A program made the position numbers and the translations under genes. The notes under the pieces are model-generated. The model made no database searches, was not told the origin of the DNA, and was given only the letters and a program-made list of their open reading frames with translations. 64,000 nt of DNA. Source: Bacteroidales bacterium UBA1735 (GTDB taxonomy: Bacteria > Bacteroidota > Bacteroidia > Bacteroidales > Paludibacteraceae). This document shows positions 46,866 to 55,322 of the stretch, piece by piece. Position 1 is the first letter of the stretch. Every line of letters begins with the position of its first letter. The DNA is taken from contig DCID01000016.1 in the NCBI GenBank assembly GCA_002315745.1, positions 87,520 to 151,519 on the forward strand. Direction: 5' to 3'.

Positions 46866-46897
46866 AAAAAAAGTGACCCGAAAGGATCACTTTTTTT
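46866..46897 (-). terminator. Terminator after the 44-residue peptide gene
   Basis: AAAAAAAGTGA (46866-46876) and TCACTTTTTTT (46887-46897) form a strong stem with a small loop, extended by a CC/GG pair. The T-run on the - strand follows the stem directly, 4 bp past the peptide stop. The symmetric A/T arms could work in both directions. Confidence 0.85.
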
Positions 46898-46900
46898 GAA

Positions 46901-47035
46901 TTAGACGATGATGCGGGTAGGCGGAATCGCAGAGCCACTTTGGATAATACCACCTTCTTCTCCACCAGGGTTTAGCCCCATTATAGTTTCAGGAAAAACT
47001 CTCTCCGTTATTGGAATTATATATTGCTTTTTCAT
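46901..47035 (-). CDS. 44-residue MKK peptide (a)
   Basis: Short ORF of 44 residues beginning MKKQYIIPITERVF, then Gly-rich (GLNPGGEEGG), ending RIIV. It has no signal peptide. The beginning MKK-Y-x-P-x-T resembles a class of small unannotated Bacteroidales peptides that start MKK-x-Y-x-x-P. The ORF follows the secreted protein gene 47103-48125 on the same strand and is closed by a terminator 4 bp after its stop, which supports a real gene. A peptide of the same length with the same start pattern is encoded at 55355-55489. The function is unknown. Confidence 0.6.
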   Translation of the reverse strand: MKKQYIIPITERVFPETIMGLNPGGEEGGIIQSGSAIPPTRIIV

Positions 47036-47102
47036 AAAATCTTTGATTTTTAACTTATAACACTTTCAACTTAGAACTTTTAGAACTTCTTCAACTTTCA
47101 AT

Positions 47103-48125
47103 TTATTGCACGCGTTGTCCAAAGGCATTGTACTTGGTACCATCTGCCGCTTCAAGGATCAATTGACCATTCTCAATGCGTTTGTTGGTCTCTTTACCCA
47201 GATAAATAGGATGCTCAAAATCTACTTGATACAAACCCGTAGCCGCATCACGACCTACGTTAAACGCAATGGCATTGGAGGACACTCTACGTGGTACTTT
47301 TGGCGCGTCCGAGCATGGATAATGGATATCATTATTTATTCCTGAATGGGGTTCAGGCTCAATAGGATGAGTATTCCATCTCCAAGGCACACACTCAAAG
47401 TTACCTTTGAAATAACCACGGTGAGCAGGCATAGTAACTTTCGTTACCTGCTCTAAATATTGTTTATTCTCTACATCTTGCGTTAGTACAGTTACAGGCG
47501 TGTTAATTGTCGTTTGTTCAAACGTGCCCCAGAAACCATTCACACGTACAGGTGCGGTAGCCACATCTTCTGTATCTACATAAATCTTACGATCTGCCAA
47601 TTTTGTATCGCCACAGGCAGTATAGAAATAGGCACCACCTGCTTTCATGCGGTAATCATATTGTGTCTCTTCATCATAATTATATGCCCAATCAATATAT
47701 ACTTTTCCATCAGAACATGGATTTGCGCCCGTTCCCTGGTCTTCTGGACAAAATGGTTCATCAGAAGTCTCATACCACTGATGACCATCGTAATATGTCT
47801 GTCCATAACCATAGCAAACGGTGTGTTCCTCGAGCACCAATCGCGCCACCTCAGTCGCGGGCGAGTCACCATCATTCTTACCACCATTATACAACTTATC
47901 TACGCAGAGGATATCATAGATTTTGATACCCTGTGTGGCTACAATTCGCTCAGGAACACAAATGGTACCAAAGGAGTTTGAAGTTGAGAAAGTAGTAATC
48001 TCGGGCAAATTGTAATAACCTAAATTTCTCTCTGTTCCATCAGGATACATACGCGCCCAAGAGGGAACGCTAACGAGCAGCGCCGCTGCCAGTAGCAAAA
48101 ATGAAAATTGTTTTCTCATAATCAT
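47103..48125 (-). CDS. Secreted protein with a short conserved C-terminal tail
   Basis: Protein of 340 residues with a signal peptide (FLLLAAALLVSVPSWA). The start may be the second Met, 6 bp later. The body is beta-rich with many Tyr, Trp and Cys residues and is not recognised. The C-terminus is KRIENGQLILEAADG then TKYNAFGQRVQ. This matches the tail of the protein at 59766-60404 (KNGQIVIIRNGEMFNLQGAR) in the pattern N-G-Q-[LI]-x-[IL]-x-x-x-x-G-x-x-[YF]-N-x-x-G-x-R. It looks like a surface-sorting or anchoring tail. Transcription starts in the 80-bp block 48178-48257 that is shared with the lipoprotein operon. Confidence 0.8.
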   Translation of the reverse strand: MIMRKQFSFLLLAAALLVSVPSWARMYPDGTERNLGYYNLPEITTFSTSNSFGTICVPERIVATQGIKIYDILCVDKLYNGGKNDGDSPATEVARLVLEEHTVCYGYGQTYYDGHQWYETSDEPFCPEDQGTGANPCSDGKVYIDWAYNYDEETQYDYRMKAGGAYFYTACGDTKLADRKIYVDTEDVATAPVRVNGFWGTFEQTTINTPVTVLTQDVENKQYLEQVTKVTMPAHRGYFKGNFECVPWRWNTHPIEPEPHSGINNDIHYPCSDAPKVPRRVSSNAIAFNVGRDAATGLYQVDFEHPIYLGKETNKRIENGQLILEAADGTKYNAFGQRVQ

Positions 48126-48177
48126 GTATAAATGTTTAAAAATTTAATCGCCCTACGGGCTGTTTAATTAAATCGCC

Positions 48178-48257
48178 TGCAAAAGTACAGCAAAAAAACG
48201 ATATATACAAATATATCGCCTAAAATCGTGTAACACTTTTAGGAAAAAGATGTAACA
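48178..48257 (-). promoter_or_regulatory. Shared 80-bp promoter/operator block, copy 1
   Basis: On the - strand it has a TACTTTTG -7 box (48180-48187) and a TTTGTATATATCG -33 region. Upstream is a dyad, CTAAAA-GTGTTACAC-GA-TTTTAG, whose centre GTGTTACAC is itself a palindrome, and a second TGTTACA further upstream. It is ungapped and identical at 77 of 80 positions to 55525-55604. The dyad is the likely binding site of a common regulator. Confidence 0.88.
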
Positions 48258-48295
48258 ATTTTAGAACAGCACCCTGTCTTATCCTTTCGTTATGT

Positions 48296-48315
48296 ATCCT
48301 CTCAAAGGAGGGGAT
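48296..48315. repeat. 20-bp hairpin word, copy 1
   Basis: ATCCTCTCAAAGGAGGGGAT can fold on itself, with one wobble pair. It differs at one position from 49540-49559. Both lie in 3' intergenic regions. Confidence 0.8.
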
Positions 48316-48342
48316 GTCACTGTTTTTTATTGTGGGTCACTT

Positions 48343-48741
48343 TTATTGCATAGCGCACTCATCGCAGAGACCTGTTAAGAAGTAGTCCGAGTGTTTAGGT
48401 CGAAAACCTGCTGGTATCTCAAACGAGGCATTGCGCTTCATCGTTATATCCACAATCTTGCCACAACGTTCGCAACGGAAATGGGCGTGTGGGTCTAAAA
48501 TAATGTCGTACCGTGTAACGCCATCCTCAATCTGCAAGGCATAAAGAGCCTGCTTCTCGCATAAGGTGTTGAGCGTATTAAAGATGGTCGCGCGAGAGAT
48601 GTCTGCTCCCGATTGCATCAAGCCCTGATAGACCTCGTCCGCAGTTGGATGGGTCAGGTGTGCCATGAGATAATCCACTACCTGTAGGCGCTCTTGCGTC
48701 CACTGGATGTGATGCTTGTCTAAGTATTCTCGTGCGGTCAT
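48343..48741 (-). CDS. Fur-family metalloregulator
   Basis: Protein of 132 residues. The winged-helix DNA-binding half (THPTADEVYQGLMQSGADIS, RATIFNTLNTLCEKQAL) is followed by the dimer/metal half with HAHFRCERCGKI and a second C-D-E-C pair near the end, giving a structural Zn site of two C-x-x-C pairs. It is short and could be Fur, PerR or Zur; the residues do not decide. The gene is divergent from the QueD-like gene, with back-to-back promoters, so it may regulate that gene and itself. Confidence 0.92.
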   Translation of the reverse strand: MTAREYLDKHHIQWTQERLQVVDYLMAHLTHPTADEVYQGLMQSGADISRATIFNTLNTLCEKQALYALQIEDGVTRYDIILDPHAHFRCERCGKIVDITMKRNASFEIPAGFRPKHSDYFLTGLCDECAMQ

Positions 48742-48757
48742 AATCTGAAATTTGGTG

Positions 48758-48789
48758 CAAAAGTACTACTTTTTTTTCAAATATGCAAA
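48758..48789 (-). promoter_or_regulatory. Promoter for the Fur-family gene
   Basis: TTTGCATAT (-33) and TACTTTTG (-7) on the - strand, 16 bp before the ATG. Confidence 0.78.
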
Positions 48790-48814
48790 AAAATGAAGAT
48801 TTTTTGCTATAAAA

Positions 48815-48846
48815 TTTGCACAGTTCAGAAATAAAGTGTACTTTTG
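48815..48846 (+). promoter_or_regulatory. Promoter for the QueD-like gene
   Basis: TTTG at 48815 and TACTTTTG at 48839-48846, with 20 bp between. The leader to the ATG is about 60 bp. Confidence 0.75.
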
Positions 48847-48912
48847 CAACGTTTTAGATTAAGTCTAAAATACAACATTATTAAACAACTTATTTTTAAG
48901 GAGATTTGTAGT

Positions 48913-49476
48913 ATGAGAAGTATCACAACATTCGATTTGCAGTATGCACATCGGTTCTATGGTTTCAAAGGTGAAGCACAGTATTTACATGGTCACACAG
49001 GTGTTCTGACCATTGAGGTAGAAGACACGGTGAACGAGGGAGTTAACATGGTCTTCCCTTGCAACGAGATTCAGAAAACAGCGTGGGCTGTACTGAAGAA
49101 CTTCGACCATGCGTTGATTTTACGTGAGGATGACCCATTATTGCCAGCCGTGCTGGATGTATATGAGAAGCAAGGCATCCGCAATGGTCACCCACAAAAC
49201 ACGATGAAGGGTGCAGCCTTCAAGACCGCATTATGTACGGCTTATCCTGATTGCCGTCTCGTGGTGACTAAAGAGACCATGACAGTAGAGGGAATGATTA
49301 AGATGGTGTATGACCTGCTGAAGGACAAACTCAACATTGCCAAGATTACTTTCACCAGTGGTGTGAATGCGGGCAGTATGGAGTTTGAAGTGAAGAAGTC
49401 CATGGATCGTTGCCCACTATGTGGCATCGCGTTGGATGAGAACGGCCGTTGCCCTAAATGTGGGTATAAGAAGTAA
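48913..49476 (+). CDS. QueD/PTPS-like protein lacking the catalytic Cys, with a C-terminal zinc ribbon
   Basis: Protein of 187 residues in the 6-pyruvoyl-tetrahydropterin synthase / 6-carboxytetrahydropterin synthase fold. The zinc His residues are H13, H26 and H28 (YAHRF; YLHGHTG). FDHALI and the VTKETMTVEG segment are also present. The Cys that normally lies four residues before H-G-H is Ala22 here. Residues 167-183 add a ribbon with CPLC and CPKC pairs. The start at 48913 is chosen because MRSITTFDL begins the fold; the earlier Met is in the leader. Divergent from a Fur-family gene and closed by a strong terminator. The reaction is uncertain. Confidence 0.85.
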   Translation: MRSITTFDLQYAHRFYGFKGEAQYLHGHTGVLTIEVEDTVNEGVNMVFPCNEIQKTAWAVLKNFDHALILREDDPLLPAVLDVYEKQGIRNGHPQNTMKGAAFKTALCTAYPDCRLVVTKETMTVEGMIKMVYDLLKDKLNIAKITFTSGVNAGSMEFEVKKSMDRCPLCGIALDENGRCPKCGYKK

Positions 49477-49477
49477 G

Positions 49478-49503
49478 AAAAAGGAGCAGCAATGCTCCTT
49501 TTT
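49478..49503 (+). terminator. Terminator after the QueD-like gene
   Basis: AAAAAGGAGCA-GCAA-TGCTCCTTTTT is a perfect 11-bp stem with a 4-nt loop and a T-run, starting 2 bp after the stop. Confidence 0.92.
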
Positions 49504-49539
49504 ATCGAGATAAGCAAATCCTCTCGTTATCGTCTCGGT

Positions 49540-49559
49540 ATCCTCTCGAAGGAGGGGAT
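49540..49559. repeat. 20-bp hairpin word, copy 2
   Basis: ATCCTCTCGAAGGAGGGGAT, one base different from 48296-48315. It lies between the convergent ends of the QueD-like and ATPase genes. Confidence 0.8.
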
Positions 49560-49561
49560 AA

Positions 49562-50701
49562 CTAATTCTTCATCCAAACACGCTGCTTCAACCAAAGACC
49601 TAAGATGGGATCGGATAGGTCTAAATGATTGGGGGCAGAAAGGGTAATCAAGTCTTTTTCTTGTAATGCTTTCTTCAGTTTAGTGATGTTAGCCGAAGTG
49701 CCCAAATGAAAGACCTGTAGAACGGATTGTTGTGTAAAGCCAGTATGAATACCCGAATAGATAGCTTTTAAGAAATTCATTTGATATTCGGATAAGTTTT
49801 CTGTTTGCTGGATAAACAATGCCTCATTAGCGTCCAAAAGAGAGTTGATGCCGCGAGATAAATCCTCTGCGTTGGTTTCCTTATCCGTCTGCAACCATAC
49901 CAGCCATGCTAATTGCTGGACATACGAGGAATAATCTTCGGTAACTGCACATATCTGCTGCGCTAAATCATTGGATATATGTTTCCCTGTCTGCGCGAAA
50001 CGGTCGCAGATAAACGAGACCCATTCTTCTCGTTTAATCTTCTTGAGGTACATCAAATCACCAAATTGATAGAAGGGGTAATGTCTGTTTAGGAAGATTT
50101 TCTCCATCATGTGTTTCTTGCTTCCATACAAGCAATAGTGCACATGGGATTGCAGTTGCCATACGCTACGCAATTTCTTTTGGAAAGTAAGGGAGTCGGG
50201 GAACTCACCTATTTGTTGAAACTCGTCAATACATATAACCATATCTATCTGTTTCTGCTTGGCAATCATCTCAGGCAACTCTAAAATATCTTCGATAGCA
50301 TGATTAGGTTGTGTATATTCCAACGACACCGAGAAAGATGTTTGTGGGTCTTGGCTAATGGTGAACTTGGGAGAGAAACGACTTAGAAACGATTTGGCAT
50401 TTTCCACCCACTCTTCCCATTTGGTCGATGTGGCGCGAATAACTGCCGTAGCAAAAGCATCCACAAACTCTCGCTCGCTTCGACACCCAAAGGCATCCAT
50501 TTTTGCAATTCGCATTTCGTTGGAGGCAGTTAGACTGACCACTTTCTCCACCAACGAAGTCTTGCCCATTCGACGAGGAGAGATAATGATCGTATTGATG
50601 CCATGTTGGAAATTAGCAACTAAACGCTTCGTCTCGTCTATGCGATCGGTAAACATGTCTCCTTCAACTTTCACGCCAAATACAAAAGGTAGTGTACTCA
50701 T
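49562..50701 (-). CDS. AAA-type ATPase of the archaeal-ATPase (PF01637-like) group
   Basis: Protein of 379 residues. The N-terminal FVFGVKVEGDMFTDR and the P-loop SPRRMGKTSLVEK are typical of the STAND-like archaeal ATPase group common in Bacteroidetes. Walker B is IDMVICIDEFQQIGEF, and a sensor-like YGSKKHMM follows. The C-terminal 90 residues look like a winged helix (FTQQSVLQVFHLGTSANITK). Some members are linked to mobile DNA or defence, but no partner gene is adjacent here. The promoter at 50831-50862 lies about 130 bp upstream. Confidence 0.87.
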   Translation of the reverse strand: MSTLPFVFGVKVEGDMFTDRIDETKRLVANFQHGINTIIISPRRMGKTSLVEKVVSLTASNEMRIAKMDAFGCRSEREFVDAFATAVIRATSTKWEEWVENAKSFLSRFSPKFTISQDPQTSFSVSLEYTQPNHAIEDILELPEMIAKQKQIDMVICIDEFQQIGEFPDSLTFQKKLRSVWQLQSHVHYCLYGSKKHMMEKIFLNRHYPFYQFGDLMYLKKIKREEWVSFICDRFAQTGKHISNDLAQQICAVTEDYSSYVQQLAWLVWLQTDKETNAEDLSRGINSLLDANEALFIQQTENLSEYQMNFLKAIYSGIHTGFTQQSVLQVFHLGTSANITKLKKALQEKDLITLSAPNHLDLSDPILGLWLKQRVWMKN

Positions 50702-50830
50702 GATTTTTTAGTATTACTAACTACCAAGTTACAAACCGACTGGTTATAAACCAAGTAGTTATATTTATATCAAACTGAATTATAGAACTTTATACAATGA
50801 TCATATTCTAATTCATACCAAAATCCGCTG

Positions 50831-50862
50831 CAAAAGTACTACAAATTTTTGGAATACGCAAG
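50831..50862 (-). promoter_or_regulatory. Promoter for the ATPase gene; contains 30-bp direct repeat copy 1
   Basis: CTTGCGTATTCC (-33) and TACTTTTG (-7) on the - strand. Bases 50833-50862 recur exactly at 51063-51092, 230 bp away. Confidence 0.75.
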
Positions 50863-51062
50863 CTTTTGCGTAAAAAAAGTGAAATTTATTTCACAATGAC
50901 AGAATTTAGTGCTGACGTCAGAAGTTTACTTATGTAAGTTAGCACTAAGTTATGGCATGTTAGGACGTCAGTTCTTTTTTTGCCCAACCTCGCGCATTTT
51001 AATAAAAACGCGAACGTATATTCGGGGGAATTGCGTAGTAAAACGAAGCAAGGCGGCGTCCG

Positions 51063-51092
51063 AAAGTACTACAAATTTTTGGAATACGCAAG
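51063..51092. repeat. 30-bp direct repeat, copy 2 (decayed promoter)
   Basis: A perfect repeat of 50833-50862, except that the bases following it turn the -7 box from TACTTTTG to TACTTTCG. The 200 bp between the copies (50863-51062) hold no convincing gene; a CTGACGTCAG palindrome is visible at about 50912. Confidence 0.85.
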
Positions 51093-51123
51093 TTTTTATG
51101 TGATTTTTGCGCAAAAAAGTACT

Positions 51124-51155
51124 AAAAAAACGCCACCCATCGAAAACAGGTGGCG
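51124..51155 (-). terminator. Terminator of the Hint/fimbrillin lipoprotein operon
   Basis: CGCCACC (51131-51137) and GGTGGCG (51149-51155) form a 7-bp GC-rich stem, followed on the - strand by seven T residues. It lies 54 bp after the stop of the Hint gene; the AAC-SAY repeat fills most of the space between. Confidence 0.88.
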
Positions 51156-51171
51156 ATTAAATCACGTTATA

Positions 51172-51210
51172 GTTGTGGTTGTGGTTATGGTTGTCGTTAT
51201 GGTTGTCGTT
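51172..51210. repeat. AAC-SAY hexamer repeat, copy 5 (3' of the Hint gene)
   Basis: Thirteen triplets. On the - strand the stop codon TAA of the Hint gene shares its AA with the first AAC unit. The array is in the 3' untranslated region, before the terminator, and again is AC-rich on the sense strand. Confidence 0.92.
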
Positions 51211-52702
51211 ACCGCCCCAACCAGTAGGACTTCATCTGCTCGATGTAGTTGGCAGGCACCAGCCCCTTGCCGATGGCGATATAGACATACTGACCGCCGA
51301 GGGCTTCCATCTGTTCTTTATATTGCGCGAACTCCGGGAAGTCCTTCGCTACATCGCACAGACCATATTGCGCAATATCGGCTTGCAATTGCGCTGCATC
51401 CGCTTTGAGGTTAGCATCCAACTCGTAGATGTTCAAGAGAAAGTCCACATCGTCTTCTACGGTCAGCATATTCTCGGCAATCACATTCATGTGCTTTGCC
51501 GAATAGATGGCATAGCGGTCAACTGGTGTGGAACCTATCTCATAACTCTGCAACTGATCCCATGTGGCAGAATTGGCGTTGTAGAAACACTTACCCACAT
51601 ATTTTTGCACATTACCCGAATGAATGAGCACATACTTGCGGCTATTCTGTTCGATTAGACCATGCTGACCTGCAATAGTCAGTGTATTGCCGCTGGCAAA
51701 GTGCAAACTGAGCGGTCTCATCTGTCCTTCTTCCTGCATGGCAAGACATACCTTGGCAGAAGAGATGCATCCTGCCTCGTGATCGAAGGTACGGATAAGG
51801 TCTCCTTCTACGATATCCTCCACTTTCTTGGTGCTGCCATCTGCCATCGTGATGCGCGTACCAGCAGCGAGGCAAGATGACCATGATATTTGATAAGCAG
51901 GCATATTAAGGCACGTACCTGCTGCGATCGGATTCGTATCTGTAACGCTAAGTTGACAGATTCTTGTTTCGTCCTTTATGAATGCGAAGCAGGTTACGTT
52001 AAGACTCGCAACGTTCTCTACTGGTACTACAATATAAAAAGGCATGGCTTCAGCCGCTGTAGTTGGCATTTCTATAGGCGAGCTGAAGGTAAGTTTGTTT
52101 CTGCAATTGGTATATAATTTATAGGTGTAATCAACCACAATACTGTCGAGGGGAGTAAGCGGGTTGTTGTAATCATATGTCTCTGCACGCGTATAAAGGT
52201 TGAGTTGCAACACCATGTATTGGGCAGCCAATGTCACCGCAGCGGTATTGGCACTCAACTTGCCGCCTCCCGTAAAGAGCATCTTGTTCTTAGGCAGCGT
52301 AGTTCCATTATACTCTTGTTGCGACAAGTCAGGGATCTCAATAGGATATTGCACCGTAAACGCATCGCCTATTTTGGCACCCTTAGGCAGTTTACCTGCA
52401 AACGTGGCTTCTGCCGTTCCTGCACCCTCTGTGAGCGTAAAGTGGGCAGTATCAGCATCCGCACCCGTGCCAATGGTTACCAAGATCTGGTCACCTGCCT
52501 CCCATGTGTAATTGAGTGTAGCGCCTGCATCTATGCCGTTCATCGTACGACCAGATGCATGACTGCCTGAGTTGCCAGTGCTAACACCAATAGTGAATAA
52601 CTGACCTTTCTCGAAAACAGGAGCTTGGGGCTCATTATCCTTGTTGTTGCACGCCACAAGGCACAACAATGCAGCTGCGAAGAATATAAATTTTTCTTTC
52701 AT
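51209..52702 (-). CDS. Fimbrillin-like lipoprotein fused to a Hint (autoprocessing) domain
   Basis: Protein of 497 residues. Lipoprotein signal (AAALLCLVACNNK); a fimbrillin-like beta domain at about 30-270 (YTWEAGDQILVTIG is typical of Mfa-like proteins); then a Hint domain from Cys277. Its block A is CLAAGTRITMADGS, followed by KVEDIVEGDLIRTF. The block B region is LTIAGQHGLI with His347 and Ala where Thr is usual. The C-terminal block is HMNVIAENMLT at 404-414. A helical tail (about 417-497) follows. No terminal Asn or following extein is apparent, so hedgehog-like cleavage is more likely than protein splicing. It is the last of four cotranscribed genes. The N-terminal two thirds duplicates the neighbour upstream. 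Confidence 0.85.
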   Translation of the reverse strand: MKEKFIFFAAALLCLVACNNKDNEPQAPVFEKGQLFTIGVSTGNSGSHASGRTMNGIDAGATLNYTWEAGDQILVTIGTGADADTAHFTLTEGAGTAEATFAGKLPKGAKIGDAFTVQYPIEIPDLSQQEYNGTTLPKNKMLFTGGGKLSANTAAVTLAAQYMVLQLNLYTRAETYDYNNPLTPLDSIVVDYTYKLYTNCRNKLTFSSPIEMPTTAAEAMPFYIVVPVENVASLNVTCFAFIKDETRICQLSVTDTNPIAAGTCLNMPAYQISWSSCLAAGTRITMADGSTKKVEDIVEGDLIRTFDHEAGCISSAKVCLAMQEEGQMRPLSLHFASGNTLTIAGQHGLIEQNSRKYVLIHSGNVQKYVGKCFYNANSATWDQLQSYEIGSTPVDRYAIYSAKHMNVIAENMLTVEDDVDFLLNIYELDANLKADAAQLQADIAQYGLCDVAKDFPEFAQYKEQMEALGGQYVYIAIGKGLVPANYIEQMKSYWLGR

Positions 52703-52741
52703 ACTTTCTAATTCATTGATCCTCTATAAGCCATGGAGCGG

Positions 52742-53863
52742 TTACTCCACTTTCGTCATAGTGGTGTAGTACGTTTGGTGCTCCTCCAAGGGTGTGTCCA
52801 TCGAGAAGCCCTGTGGCTCAATCTTGTAAGTACCTGGTCCTCCCGAGTATTCAAATGTCAATGTCTTATTGTCGGAATCATAGGTAGCATACGGATCATC
52901 TGCTGCCCGTTTTGTATAGTAGTCATCTAATGTTTGTCCTTTTGAAGGATAGACTGGTTTGTTTAAAGAAGAGTAAGCGGCAGGTTCGCTACAACCAACG
53001 TATTGCGGAATAACCTGCGCATACATACAGTGTACCAATTTGGCAGGCATATTGAGACATTGACCAGCGGTGAAGGTGACAGACGAGGCTTCAATTGTAT
53101 TTTGATTGACAGCATCCGTTAGTACGGTCATGCTGGATGTTCCTGCGGGCACTACCATTAAGAATGGCATAGCAGCAGCTTCGGTCTGTGGCAGGGTAAA
53201 AGAGGCATAAGACACAATGGGATAGATATCCATAATCCATGTGGTATCAGCCTTGCCTTGAAGCGTATATTTATCAGATCCTAATGTGACATCAATCTTA
53301 GTTATGTCATATCGCCAACCAGACAGACCAGCTCCCTTAGCCGCCGTTCCGTCAGACCATAGGTTGAGTTGCAACACTGCATATTGCGCGGCTAAGGTGA
53401 CCGTAGCGGTTGTGGCACCCAAGATACCTTCACCAGTCATGAGCATCTTGTTCTTGGGCAGTTTACCTTCAATATACTCTTGTTTCGATAGATCAGGAGT
53501 CTCTATAGGATATTGCACCGTAAAGGCATCGCCTATTTGGGCACCCTCGGGCAGTTTGCCTGCGAACTTGGCTGAGGCCTCACCTGCGCCCTCTGTGAGC
53601 GTAAAGTGGGCAGTATCAGCGTCTGCACCCGTGCCAATGGTTACCAAGATTTTGTCGCCCGCCTCCCATGTAAAGTTGATTTGAGTGCCCGCATCTACGC
53701 CATTCATCGTACGACCAGAAGCCTGACTGCCCGAGTTGCCAGTGCTAACACCAATAGTGAATAACTGACCTTTCTCGAGAACAGGAGACTGAGGTTCATT
53801 CTCCTTATTATTGCACGCCACAAGTGCTACACAAGCGGCCGCGAAAAATAAAAACTTCTTCAT
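52742..53863 (-). CDS. Fimbrillin-like lipoprotein, paralog without Hint
   Basis: Protein of 373 residues with a lipoprotein signal (AAACVALVACNNK). The start at 53863 follows the preceding stop by one base. Residues 25-180 are nearly the same as in the Hint protein (QLFTIGVSTGNSGSQASGRT, TWEAGDKILVTIGTGADADT). Both proteins contain CLNMPA just before they diverge. Beyond that point this one has a different, Cys-poor C-terminal module (TYDSDNKTLTFEYSGGPGTY). The pair is a tandem duplication with exchanged C-termini. It is probably displayed on the outer membrane. Confidence 0.82.
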   Translation of the reverse strand: MKKFLFFAAACVALVACNNKENEPQSPVLEKGQLFTIGVSTGNSGSQASGRTMNGVDAGTQINFTWEAGDKILVTIGTGADADTAHFTLTEGAGEASAKFAGKLPEGAQIGDAFTVQYPIETPDLSKQEYIEGKLPKNKMLMTGEGILGATTATVTLAAQYAVLQLNLWSDGTAAKGAGLSGWRYDITKIDVTLGSDKYTLQGKADTTWIMDIYPIVSYASFTLPQTEAAAMPFLMVVPAGTSSMTVLTDAVNQNTIEASSVTFTAGQCLNMPAKLVHCMYAQVIPQYVGCSEPAAYSSLNKPVYPSKGQTLDDYYTKRAADDPYATYDSDNKTLTFEYSGGPGTYKIEPQGFSMDTPLEEHQTYYTTMTKVE

Positions 53864-53864
53864 A

Positions 53865-55289
53865 TTACCAACTTCCATCTGTTTTATTTACATTAGGCAA
53901 ATTAACATTTTCTGGAGCGGATGGGGCGGGTTCATGCAAGATTGCACGGACAGAGTAGGCATTATTTCTGTTGTTATCGTCTGTAAAACACGTCGACGAC
54001 ATTATGAACAAAGAGGAAGCTGCATCTGTACCATTGGGACTTGAGCTCCAATAGTTACCATTCTCCCCAGTACCATAAATGTCGCCATTAAAGGCACAAT
54101 ACCCCGCAGCAGGCAAGAAAATGCTATTCTCAGCATAGTCACCCTTACCTGTAAATAAACGCCCATTTTTACCTAAACTTTGATAGTTCTCAATCCACTC
54201 GTTGGTGGTATTAGCCAATAAATTATCGAAGTCGGTCTTGTTAGGCATTTCCCAATTCTCTCCCCATAGTTTTTTAGCTGTATCATCAGCACCATATTGG
54301 ATGTCAGAAGAGCCGGTATTATGATCGTCTTGGTATGCCTTACCTTCGCCGTTGGCATATGAGCCACCCCAGCAGAAGTAGTCACCATATTCCGTAGCCG
54401 TAGTCGCACTCACATTGTAGGTAGCCCATCGAGGACCACCAGCCCACAATTGTACCCAATCGACATCTACTTCACCACCGCCTGCTAACTTACGTTTAGC
54501 TTTGCCTTTGGTTGGTTGATTGGCTGTCAATGCGTCGAACTTAACGAGCTTGCCATTGTTATCATATAATACATCAGATTTGACAGTATCTGTACGCAAC
54601 AGTTGTTCTTCGGTGTCGTAAATATTGAGAATAAAACCGCCTTCAGAAACAGCAAATAAAGTCATATAAACTGGAGTTTCTGTATTGGTTAATGCTAAGC
54701 CGGTACCAAATGACATGGTCGTTGAAACTACATCCTTCCCTCCGTAGTAATAATCTATTTTTCCTACCGTAGCATTGCCTTGAAGGGGCACTAGAATCAC
54801 TGTCATAAAGGTATTTAAGGTAAAACTAGTGGCATCGCCTGATCCGAAGACATAAGGTTGGAAATTATTGGCTTCATACGAAATACTATCCGTTCCTTCG
54901 CCCACAAGTGCGGCGAGTTTTTCAGAGGAAGTATTCTTACCCAAATAATAGGCTCTGTAACTGCTCATATCCGTAAGAGCAGTACCTGTGAAATTGGCAG
55001 TACTGCCGTCGATAGAGTTATCTACGATAGTAAAGAGTTGTTTTTCGGAGAAATCGTTACTGCACAACAGCACCTTATCACCCTCTTCCCAATGGAAAGT
55101 GATGGTCGATGTGGATAGTGATGAGGCATCGGGCGACACCTTACGAATAGGAGCATTCTCACCACTCGGCATTTTAATCGTGGCGGAGATAGTTACTTGA
55201 CGACCAGGAGCCACTGGCTCGTTACCTTTGTTATTGCAAGCCACAAGACACAGCAAAGCGGCTGCGAAAAATAAATTCTTAGCTTTCAT
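53865..55289 (-). CDS. Fimbrillin-like lipoprotein with a FISUMP domain
   Basis: Protein of 474 residues; the start at MKAKNLFFAAALLCLVAC is the lipoprotein signal, and the longer in-frame extension is spurious. The N-terminal half is a divergent fimbrillin-like domain (ITFHWEEGDKVLLCSN). Residues 295-450 match the Fibrobacter-succinogenes-type major paralogous domain: VDWVQLWAGGPRWATYNV, YGDYFCWGG, ENWEMPNKTDFDNLL, IFLPAAGYC, NGNYWSSSP and YSVRAIL. This module is frequent in secreted Bacteroidetes proteins and has no known activity. It is the first lipoprotein after the small peptide gene. Confidence 0.85.
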   Translation of the reverse strand: MKAKNLFFAAALLCLVACNNKGNEPVAPGRQVTISATIKMPSGENAPIRKVSPDASSLSTSTITFHWEEGDKVLLCSNDFSEKQLFTIVDNSIDGSTANFTGTALTDMSSYRAYYLGKNTSSEKLAALVGEGTDSISYEANNFQPYVFGSGDATSFTLNTFMTVILVPLQGNATVGKIDYYYGGKDVVSTTMSFGTGLALTNTETPVYMTLFAVSEGGFILNIYDTEEQLLRTDTVKSDVLYDNNGKLVKFDALTANQPTKGKAKRKLAGGGEVDVDWVQLWAGGPRWATYNVSATTATEYGDYFCWGGSYANGEGKAYQDDHNTGSSDIQYGADDTAKKLWGENWEMPNKTDFDNLLANTTNEWIENYQSLGKNGRLFTGKGDYAENSIFLPAAGYCAFNGDIYGTGENGNYWSSSPNGTDAASSLFIMSSTCFTDDNNRNNAYSVRAILHEPAPSAPENVNLPNVNKTDGSW

Positions 55290-55322
55290 ACTTTCATAAA
55301 TCAAATAAGTTCCAGATGGTTG

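Noticed and set aside
50909..51408. Short + strand ORFs in the gap between the ATPase and Hint genes
   Set aside because: They run through the direct repeat, the terminator and the AAC-SAY repeat; no recognisable protein.
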